From NCBI GenBank assembly GCA_002477955.1, contig DLLE01000043.1, forward strand, positions 1-10,673: a stretch of DNA of 10,673 bases, written 5' to 3'. Under the pieces are notes generated by a model. The model was not told where the DNA came from, did no database searches, and saw only the letters and a program-made list of their open reading frames with translations. The position numbers were made by a program, and so were the translations under genes. Shown here piece by piece: positions 1 to 6,052 of this stretch; the first letter of the stretch is position 1, and every line of letters starts with the position of its first letter. Source of the stretch: Treponema sp. UBA7570 (GTDB taxonomy: Bacteria > Spirochaetota > Spirochaetia > Treponematales > Treponemataceae).

Positions 1-25
1 AACAATGTAAAATGTTTTTGCCCAG

Positions 26-853
26 CTAATTGTCTTCCCATGCATCCAGAAATTCCATCATGAACTGCTGGACATCGCCAAACCATTTTTTTTGAAATTC
101 GCAGGCTTCAACTCCTATGTAGCGAAAATGCCAGCTTTCCCAGCGATAACCTGTTATATCTTCATATCCGTTCGGAAAACTCAAGCTCCAGCCGTATTTT
201 GCGGCATTCTTGTAAACCCACTGCCCCGGAACTGTATCTGCAAAGGCGTCATCAACCGGAGCAAAATCCAAGGCCATTCCAAGCTGATGCTGGCTTGTTC
301 CTTCGCGCGCACTTTCGCGTTCTGCTTCTTCAAGTCCGTCAACTTTTACCCAATATGCAAAAAGATTTTTCTGATATTCGTAGGAACGGTAAGTTGAACT
401 TACAGTCAGCGTAATTCCATCATTTTTTGCAGCCTGAGCAAGAACTTTTAAAGCCTCAAAACTTTCTGGACGAAGGCTCAAATTGTTTTTATTGATTGCA
501 AATAAATCGTTTTTTTCAAGGTGAACTAAATTCTTCGGTTCATAATCAGCGCCAACCGCATGCCGCTTGTCGATTAAATAAAAAGGACTTAAATCTTCCG
601 AAGAAAAATTTTTTCTGCTTTCAAGAACGCGATGCAAATCTGCCAGGAATTCTTCAGGATTTCCGTTTGGAATTACATTTTTTGCACGTTCGCTCATCGA
701 AGAAAGAACCCTGTTCAATTTTGCAAGCTCTGGATTTTGAGCCTGCAAATTTTCGGTTGCTGCAGGTTTGTTTTTTTTCTGTCCGCAAGAAACAAAAATC
801 CCGCAAAAAAACAGCAAAATTGCGCACAAAGAAGAGAAAACTGATTTTTTCAT
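26..853 (-). CDS. VanY-type D,D-carboxypeptidase, predicted lipoprotein
   Basis: 275 residues. It probably trims the terminal D-Ala of peptidoglycan stem peptides as a zinc metallopeptidase on the periplasmic face. The N-terminus is basic, then hydrophobic (residues 5-22), and ends FVSC with Cys23 as the likely lipidation site; Phe at -3 is a relaxed lipobox of the kind known in spirochaetes. The VanY core spans about 125-250: SSTYRS (152-157), SQHQLGMALDF (187-197) giving zinc ligands His189 and Asp196, and ESWHFRY (239-245) giving catalytic Glu239 and ligand His242. All key residues are present, so it should be active. Residues 24-125 are a less conserved Lys/Asn-rich spacer. It is the last gene of the operon: its ATG lies 5 bases past the STAS stop, and the only GAGG is 13 bases upstream inside the STAS gene, so translation is probably coupled. 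D,D- versus L,D-specificity cannot be told. Confidence 0.88.
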   Translation of the reverse strand: MKKSVFSSLCAILLFFCGIFVSCGQKKNKPAATENLQAQNPELAKLNRVLSSMSERAKNVIPNGNPEEFLADLHRVLESRKNFSSEDLSPFYLIDKRHAVGADYEPKNLVHLEKNDLFAINKNNLSLRPESFEALKVLAQAAKNDGITLTVSSTYRSYEYQKNLFAYWVKVDGLEEAERESAREGTSQHQLGMALDFAPVDDAFADTVPGQWVYKNAAKYGWSLSFPNGYEDITGYRWESWHFRYIGVEACEFQKKWFGDVQQFMMEFLDAWEDN

Positions 854-858
854 AAGAG

Positions 859-1185
859 CTAAATAACCTCAGTTACTGAATGTATAAAATAGAAAGTATC
901 GCTAAAACCTGTGTCATCTAGAGCCTGGCGCACAACCGGCGAAGGATTCATTATATAAAGACGGTGATCAAATTCTTCAGCTTCGTTAAATCCACCCATT
1001 ATAAGACCGACTCCCGCAGAATCAATCGCTTCGACAGAAGAAAAATCAAGCACAAGGTTAGAATCGACAACAACTGTATAAACCTTGCCTTTCAGTTCGT
1101 CAAGAGTATAAGAATTTACGACACCGACAAGTTCATAAAGAACGTAATTTGCACCGAATTTTTCAACAACTTTTAAGGCATCCAT
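859..1185 (-). CDS. STAS-domain anti-sigma-factor antagonist (SpoIIAA/RsbV-like)
   Basis: 108 residues, essentially a single cytoplasmic STAS domain. The hallmark is LDFSSVEAIDSAGVGLIMGG (46-65). Aligned by eye to SpoIIAA, Ser56 in the D-S-A-G motif sits where Ser58 of SpoIIAA is phosphorylated. In the known partner-switching scheme a HATPase kinase phosphorylates this Ser, a PP2C phosphatase removes the phosphate, and the unphosphorylated protein then captures the kinase/anti-sigma factor. Two PP2C phosphatases lie immediately upstream in the same operon, which makes it their likely substrate. The start is well supported by GGAGGA nine bases ahead of the ATG, within the 16-base gap after the phosphatase stop. 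The partner kinase and the final target (sigma factor or other enzyme) are not in the window. Confidence 0.88.
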   Translation of the reverse strand: MDALKVVEKFGANYVLYELVGVVNSYTLDELKGKVYTVVVDSNLVLDFSSVEAIDSAGVGLIMGGFNEAEEFDHRLYIMNPSPVVRQALDDTGFSDTFYFIHSVTEVI

Positions 1186-1194
1186 TTAGATTCT

Positions 1195-1200
1195 TCCTCC
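1195..1200 (-). promoter_or_regulatory. Strong ribosome binding site of the STAS gene
   Basis: GGAGGA on the minus strand, nine bases before the STAS ATG. It is the best Shine-Dalgarno match in the window. This suggests the STAS protein may be made in excess over its upstream phosphatases, as expected for substrate versus enzyme. Confidence 0.7.
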
Positions 1201-1201
1201 G

Positions 1202-3367
1202 TTAATTCTTATTTGCAAGACGCTTGATTACAAGAATCGAAACATCGTCATCAAGTTCTTTTGCAAGAAAATCAGCCGCAGAATCGTACATTGTGCGAGC
1301 CATCACATTTGCCATGCAGGAAGTATTTTCTGTAATCGAACGCTGGATTCGCTCTTTTCCGTAGGTTTCACCGCGCAGAGATTTTGAATCGATAAGACCA
1401 TCGGTACAGGTAACGATAACATCGCCTGGATTCAACTTTACTTTTTTTACTTTTATGAGTTTTCCAATATCCTTTGCAAAACCAAGAACACGGCCTTCAC
1501 CTTGAATTTCAATTACGTTGTTATAAGATTTTGTGTACAAAAACAGGGCTGGAACTCCGCAGTTAATGTAATACATTGTGTCATCATTAAAATCAAGCAG
1601 CGCAAAAACGCCTTCAAAGAACGTTCCTTTTGGCAAATTGTAGCGGATAAACCTGTTTACTTTTTCAACAAGAAGCTTAAAATCACGGGTTTCCTGCAAG
1701 AATGTGCGAATAATCGACTTAATGATTACCATGCTCATAGAAGCAGAAATTCCTTTCCCGCTCAAGTCGCCCAAAATAAAAATATGCCGCGAATCAGAAA
1801 GGCGGATTAAATCGACAAATTCGCCGCCAATATTGTGCGCATGTTCCATAATGTAGCCGGTATCGTATTTTGGATTCTTAATTGGATCCATGTTTTCCTG
1901 AATGGAAGTAATAATCTGGCTTGACATACGGATTTCGCGGTTTACAGTTCCGACAATTGCCTGATTTGAAATATTGCGCATGTAATAACCGAATACAAAA
2001 AAGTAAGAATAGAATTTTGTAAACGTGATAAAGTCGTAGTCAGCGTAGATGTTTCCGCCGGCTTTTTGACCAAGGGTAATAAGACCGACAATGCGGCGGC
2101 CTTCTGCAAGAAGAATTATGGCTTCAGAAGAAGTGTCCGCAAAAAGTTTTAACAGTTCATGCTTGTTGCGTTCAAAAAGATGTCCGTTATCAACCTGACT
2201 TTTTAAAACAACCATGCGGTTTTGGTTGAGCATTGCGTCAAAAACAGCATTTTTTATGTCGAGGGTGAGTTCCGGACTTCCGTTTTGCTCATAAATCGCC
2301 TTGAGAATATTTTCGCTTTCTACAAAAACGTGCATTTTCGACAGACCAAGGTTGTGAATAAAAATATTCTGCATATCGTGAACAATTTTTTCCGGATCTT
2401 CACCATAGTCGAGCTTAGATAGCTGCTCTTCAAAAACTTCAGCATACTGGAAAGAGCGGAAATACTGTTTTTTCGCAAGGAATTTCGAAATTTGATAAGA
2501 AATTGTAATACAGACTACAATTACAATGCCGATTTCCAAAAAGAAGACAAAGTGCGACAGGGCAAATTCCGGCCACAAACGCGGAAAGAAAATTCCAACA
2601 ACAACGGCAGGAGCAAGATAGCAGGAAATAAAAGTAACAAAAACACCGACTACATATTTTAAATCGTACAGAAAGTTCTGATGAGAATTATAAGAAAGGA
2701 GTACCTGAATAACTGCGACTGCAACAAAAACAAGAGAAGAAAACATTGGAACGCGCCCGCAGGCCTGCTTGATTACCCAAAAAGAAATCCAGCCGGCAAC
2801 AAGCGCAAGCACGTTCAAAAGCGACTTCTGCATGTTAAGACGGTCATCGCGGTTTTCTGCACGCAAAATCATAATTAAAACGGAAAGAACAGGACATCCA
2901 ATCAAAAGAAGCGCCTGAAAAACTTCAAACCAAGTTACAGGAAAATAGTTTGTAAGCTGTCCTTTAAAAAGAGGCTTAGAATCAACGCTTAAACCAAGAA
3001 ATTCTGTAATTGTAATTCCGGTAATCTGAGTAAAGACAAACCAAACAGAAACCAGAACCAACCCCCATTTTATCGTCTTTACAACAGCTGGACGGTTATA
3101 AGAAGGAAACAAAATACAGTAAACACAAAAATCAATTGAATAAACTGTTGCCGCAATAAGAGCAAGGCGGAAAAACAGAAGAGGCATTCGGTCTGATGCG
3201 TAAAAAGTAGACCATAACATAAGAGCTATTGCAACACAAGAAACTGCAAGATAAACGCACATTGTCGTAAGAGGATTATTTACGTTTTCTGCAGAACGGT
3301 GATCGATATAAAATGCAAGGCCAACGGCAAAAGCCGCCATTACAAGGTTTAGAACAACATAAATCAT
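1202..3367 (-). CDS. Polytopic membrane SpoIIE-family (PP2C) serine phosphatase
   Basis: 721 residues. The N-terminal 295 residues contain about nine hydrophobic spans (near 1-21, 34-54, 63-87, 98-118, 144-168, 181-200, 208-225, 237-261, 271-292). A GAF-like cytoplasmic region follows (about 320-465), then a helical linker and a PP2C/SpoIIE domain (about 500-717). Phosphatase motifs are GGEFVD (514-519), GDLSGKG (533-539), TDGLIDS (655-661) and DDDVSILVI (706-714). Inferred role: a membrane sensor that dephosphorylates the STAS protein encoded next. One oddity is that the first metal-binding motif, usually GGDxxD, reads GGE here, a conservative Asp-to-Glu change at residue 516. The other acidic ligands (Asp533, Asp656, Asp707) look intact. 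The start is chosen because AGGAG lies eight bases upstream, overlapping the stop codon of the preceding phosphatase gene. The signal sensed is unknown. Confidence 0.87.
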   Translation of the reverse strand: MIYVVLNLVMAAFAVGLAFYIDHRSAENVNNPLTTMCVYLAVSCVAIALMLWSTFYASDRMPLLFFRLALIAATVYSIDFCVYCILFPSYNRPAVVKTIKWGLVLVSVWFVFTQITGITITEFLGLSVDSKPLFKGQLTNYFPVTWFEVFQALLLIGCPVLSVLIMILRAENRDDRLNMQKSLLNVLALVAGWISFWVIKQACGRVPMFSSLVFVAVAVIQVLLSYNSHQNFLYDLKYVVGVFVTFISCYLAPAVVVGIFFPRLWPEFALSHFVFFLEIGIVIVVCITISYQISKFLAKKQYFRSFQYAEVFEEQLSKLDYGEDPEKIVHDMQNIFIHNLGLSKMHVFVESENILKAIYEQNGSPELTLDIKNAVFDAMLNQNRMVVLKSQVDNGHLFERNKHELLKLFADTSSEAIILLAEGRRIVGLITLGQKAGGNIYADYDFITFTKFYSYFFVFGYYMRNISNQAIVGTVNREIRMSSQIITSIQENMDPIKNPKYDTGYIMEHAHNIGGEFVDLIRLSDSRHIFILGDLSGKGISASMSMVIIKSIIRTFLQETRDFKLLVEKVNRFIRYNLPKGTFFEGVFALLDFNDDTMYYINCGVPALFLYTKSYNNVIEIQGEGRVLGFAKDIGKLIKVKKVKLNPGDVIVTCTDGLIDSKSLRGETYGKERIQRSITENTSCMANVMARTMYDSAADFLAKELDDDVSILVIKRLANKN

Positions 3368-3375
3368 AACAATTT

Positions 3376-3381
3376 CTCCTA
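3376..3381 (-). promoter_or_regulatory. Ribosome binding site overlapping the upstream stop codon
   Basis: The minus strand reads TAGGAG: the TAG stop of the first phosphatase gene shares bases with the AGGAG that serves the second. The ATG follows after eight bases. This ties translation of the two phosphatases together. Confidence 0.65.
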
Positions 3382-4785
3382 GCCCTGAAGTTTTGCAACG
3401 AGCATTGTAAGGTCATCGTGAAGGCGAGTATCCGCATTATAACTAAAAACAAGATCCGTAATATCTTTTATGAACTCGCGCGGCTCTTTAGAGGCGCTTT
3501 TTTTTATCGTATCAGTAAATAGCTGTGTATCACCCAATTCAACTTTGTCCGCATTCATAACTTCAGAAACACCGTCACTTGCCATCATAATAAGGTCTCC
3601 GGAAAAAAGACGCTGTTCGCTTACTTCAACTTCGTCAATAGGAATAATTCCGACAATCGGACAGTTTGAAGAAAGAGATTTTATTCTATAGCCGTCCGGA
3701 GAACGGGTTACAATAATCGGATCGGACATAGAAGCGTTTACATAGCGAATTGTCATTTTTTGAGTGTCGATGATTCCAATGAACAAAACAGTATATTTAT
3801 CCTGAAGGTGCATGTCTTTAATGGATTTGTCGATCGCCATAATCATGCCCGGCAAATCTTCCTTGTTTTCCTTGATTTTTACCGTGTTCATTACAAGTCC
3901 CATGACGAGGGCCGCCGCAAGACCTTTTCCAGAAACGTCTCCAAGCATTACAAGAGTTTTGTGCTCGTCAATCGGAAGAACCGTATAATAGTCTCCAGAA
4001 ACATTTATCAGCGGACGGAAATATGCGGCAAGTTTAACCCTGTCAACTTCCGGCATTCTCTGCGGCAAAAAGGCACGCTGAGTTTCTGCAAGCTGCTCCC
4101 ATTCCTTTGAAAGCTCAGAAATTTCAGAAAGACTGGAAATAGTTTCCGCGCGCAGCTGAAAACGTCCCAATTCCTCGTAAAGCCTTGGAAAAACTTCCAT
4201 ATCAAAATATTTTGTGTAACGACAAAAAACAAAAAAATGAAAACCCTTAGACGAAATGAAAAAACCCCGCGACTTACGGCTTTTAGAAACAATACCGAAA
4301 TTGTCGCCTAAAAAGAAAGTTCCCTCTTCCCAGTCAATCGAATAATTTCTTTCGAGCAGTTCCATTCTCGCAGGATCTGAACTAAGCCGGTTTGGTGAAT
4401 TGTAGAGAACGTAATTTGTCATACGGTTAATGTACAAAACAGAACAGTCGGCCTTTACTTCCAAAACATCTGCAATCAGGTTGTAAAAATCTTCCATTGA
4501 ATAGCACAGACGCAGCTTATCGGTAAATTCCGTCAAAAAAGCAGTTTCGCCGCTTCTCATCGTGCTTTTTTCAAGATGCAGACGAACCATCGAATAAAGC
4601 GTACTTGCAATCATGATTAAAACACAGAACAAAACCGCAGTTACGGTCGTAGGAAACGTATTTGAATAATCAACAAAGTCGTTAATTTTAGTCTGCGGCA
4701 CAAGAAAAACAGCCAGAGAAAGAAATATCAACGAAAGAAAAATATAAACCAGAGTAAGACCAATTCGTCTACGCGCTTTAAACAT
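3379..4785 (-). CDS. Membrane-anchored SpoIIE-family (PP2C) serine phosphatase
   Basis: 468 residues from the preferred ATG at 4785, where AGAGGG lies four bases upstream. A longer reading from a TTG at 4809 would add eight residues but has no ribosome site. Layout: two membrane spans (about 8-30 and 45-68), a GAF-like region (about 85-190), a helical linker ending in QRAFLPQRMPEV (236-247, typical just before RsbU/SpoIIE catalytic domains), and PP2C at about 248-466. Catalytic motifs are VSGDYYTV (262-269), GDVSGKG (282-288), SDGVSE (403-408) and HDDLTMLV (456-463), with all expected Asp ligands. The short stretch between the spans may be a small extracytoplasmic sensor. It is the first of the four tightly packed genes, and likely acts on the same STAS protein as the nine-span phosphatase, with a different input. 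The signal is unknown. Confidence 0.87.
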   Translation of the reverse strand: MFKARRRIGLTLVYIFLSLIFLSLAVFLVPQTKINDFVDYSNTFPTTVTAVLFCVLIMIASTLYSMVRLHLEKSTMRSGETAFLTEFTDKLRLCYSMEDFYNLIADVLEVKADCSVLYINRMTNYVLYNSPNRLSSDPARMELLERNYSIDWEEGTFFLGDNFGIVSKSRKSRGFFISSKGFHFFVFCRYTKYFDMEVFPRLYEELGRFQLRAETISSLSEISELSKEWEQLAETQRAFLPQRMPEVDRVKLAAYFRPLINVSGDYYTVLPIDEHKTLVMLGDVSGKGLAAALVMGLVMNTVKIKENKEDLPGMIMAIDKSIKDMHLQDKYTVLFIGIIDTQKMTIRYVNASMSDPIIVTRSPDGYRIKSLSSNCPIVGIIPIDEVEVSEQRLFSGDLIMMASDGVSEVMNADKVELGDTQLFTDTIKKSASKEPREFIKDITDLVFSYNADTRLHDDLTMLVAKLQG

Positions 4786-4848
4786 ACAACCCTCTTTTCG
4801 ACCAGACAAAAAGCCCAGAGTTTCTATTTAATTACAGAGCAACCTCAA

Positions 4849-4877
4849 AATATAAATTTTCAGAGGCTTTCTATCGA
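4849..4877 (-). promoter_or_regulatory. Possible sigma-70-type promoter of the phosphatase/STAS operon
   Basis: Minus strand: TCGATA (4/6 match to TTGACA) at 4872-4877, a 17-base spacer, and TATATT (5/6 match to TATAAT) at 4849-4854. A transcript would start near 4842, about 57 bases before the phosphatase ATG at 4785. The region is AT-rich, so chance matches are likely. Confidence 0.35.
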
Positions 4878-4908
4878 CAGTATCGGCAGATTCTTACAGA
4901 ATCATAAC

Positions 4909-5883
4909 TTACACAAGCATCGATTTTGGAATTTTATAAGTTGAACCGCAGTTGTGGCAGACAATTTCCAATGGATCAGGATCGTTTGCAAGAATATCGG
5001 CAAGTTCATTTTTTGGAAGAGCCTTAATCTGCCGTGCGTAATACTCTGCGCTGCAAGGACAGTCAAAAATAATTTCGCGGCTCAAAACTGCCGTCGGATT
5101 AAATTCCCTGAAAAGTCCGTAAATTACGTCTTCCATGTCGCCGCCGTCGCTAAACCATTTTCCAATTGACGGCATTGCGCTAAAGGCATTTTCAACCCTT
5201 ATAAGGAGCTCCTCATCTTCATCATCCTTTGAGTCAATGTCGTTTTCAACCTGCTCAGTTTTTACAGAAGATTTTCCGCCTGCCTTTGGAAGAGCCTGAA
5301 GAAACATTCCGCCTGCTCCAATTACACGTCCTTGTCTGTCAAACTGGATGCTGGTGTTAAAAGCGGTGTGAATCTGCTCACTCTGAGCAAAATAATGAGT
5401 CAAATCCTTTGCAATGTTTTTGTAGAGAATTTCTGTCATTCCAACCTGCGGAGCCTTCATTCCCTCGCCCATTCTCCGGACAGTCAAAGTGCCTTCTCCA
5501 AAAAATGGAGCAAGATCCCAGTTTTCAAGAGGTTTTTCGACAGGAATTGGATTTTGAAGCAAATGTCCACGCACATATCCAGAAGAATCCGCTTCAACTC
5601 CAAAACCAACGGCAGGACCGTTAGACTCGTAGTGCAGAGAAACGTGTTCCCTGCCTTTCATCGTAGGAATCATAAGCGCTGCGCAAAGTTCAGCCTGGCC
5701 AAGCACGAGAGTTTCAAGAATTCCAAGATGCTGGTTGGCGCGCATTTGATTCACAAGCCGGGTTCCATTCAAAAAAGCGCCGCGCACCCGGCCGTCAGCC
5801 ATAACAAAAATAGTCATTTCGTCTTTGTGAATAGACTTCAAGTGTTTTAACAATTCTTCATCTTTAATTTCTTCTCTAATCAT
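4909..5883 (-). CDS. hslO: Hsp33, redox-activated chaperone
   Basis: 324 residues from the preferred ATG at 5883. Hsp33 is a cytosolic, ATP-independent holdase, inactive while its four Cys bind zinc and switched on when oxidation forms disulfides. The C-terminal switch is complete: CPC (Cys275, Cys277) and CHNC (Cys309, Cys312), a CxC-X31-CxxC spacing. The N-terminal fold shows GRVRGAFLNGTRLVNQM (31-47) and the conserved GEGTLTVRRMGEGM region (129-142). An acidic, Ser/Lys-rich insertion at about 202-224 extends a loop of the core. The frame stays open to an ATG at 5940 (19 residues more), but that extension has no ribosome site and covers the promoter-like TGATATAAT. None of the three possible ATGs has a Shine-Dalgarno sequence. 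It is divergent from the hydrogenase gene, and 123 bases separate it from the phosphatase operon start. Confidence 0.93.
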   Translation of the reverse strand: MIREEIKDEELLKHLKSIHKDEMTIFVMADGRVRGAFLNGTRLVNQMRANQHLGILETLVLGQAELCAALMIPTMKGREHVSLHYESNGPAVGFGVEADSSGYVRGHLLQNPIPVEKPLENWDLAPFFGEGTLTVRRMGEGMKAPQVGMTEILYKNIAKDLTHYFAQSEQIHTAFNTSIQFDRQGRVIGAGGMFLQALPKAGGKSSVKTEQVENDIDSKDDEDEELLIRVENAFSAMPSIGKWFSDGGDMEDVIYGLFREFNPTAVLSREIIFDCPCSAEYYARQIKALPKNELADILANDPDPLEIVCHNCGSTYKIPKSMLV

Positions 5884-5890
5884 AAGATGT

Positions 5891-5899
5891 ATTATATCA
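5891..5899 (-). promoter_or_regulatory. Extended -10 promoter of hsp33
   Basis: Minus strand TGATATAAT: a perfect TATAAT with the extended TGn motif. No convincing -35 lies 16-18 bases upstream. Its last T is only seven bases before the chosen hsp33 ATG, so transcription would start at, or one base before, the start codon. Confidence 0.5.
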
Positions 5900-5943
5900 A
5901 GAACAAATTTCTTCCGCATCACACAATAGGTAAATAACATTCG

Positions 5944-6002
5944 GTTTAAATAAAATCAAAGCATTTTTTAAACAGTTTTTTCAAATATCGTTTTATAAAA
6001 AC
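5944..6002. repeat. Two small AT-rich palindromes in the divergent intergenic region
   Basis: GTTTAAA (5944-5950) and TTTAAAC (5967-5973) form a perfect 7-base inverted repeat whose half-site centres are 23 bases apart, about two helical turns. Downstream, GTTTT-ATA-AAAAC (5990-6002) is a second palindrome. Either could be an operator between hsp33 and the hydrogenase, but AT-rich DNA yields such matches by chance and no known regulator site is recognised. Confidence 0.25.
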
Positions 6003-6044
6003 TTCAAAGTCTTAAAAAAAGTGATACACTATAAAATAATGAGG
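6003..6044 (+). promoter_or_regulatory. Possible promoter and ribosome site of the hydrogenase gene
   Basis: A -35-like TTCAAA (6003-6008), 16 bases, then TACACT (6025-6030), each a 4/6 match. TATAAA at 6030-6035 is an alternative -10 without a good -35. GAGG at 6041-6044 lies eight bases before the ATG and sets the start. The ribosome site is solid; the promoter is tentative. Confidence 0.4.
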
Positions 6045-6052
6045 TAACTTTT

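Noticed and set aside
4786..4809. TTG start of the two-span phosphatase
   Set aside because: There is no ribosome site ahead of the TTG, while the ATG at 4785 has AGAGGG four bases upstream and is followed directly by the membrane anchor.
4889..4903. GATTCTTACAGAATC inverted repeat after hsp33 as a terminator
   Set aside because: The stem is only six AT-rich pairs and no T-run follows on the minus strand.
5332..5850. 172-residue plus-strand open frame
   Set aside because: It is antisense to the conserved core of hsp33 and has no domain or ribosome site; it is a shadow of AT-rich coding.
5884..5940. Hsp33 starting 19 residues earlier at 5940, or 12 earlier at 5919
   Set aside because: There is no ribosome site for either, the added residues do not look like Hsp33, and the extension covers a consensus extended -10.
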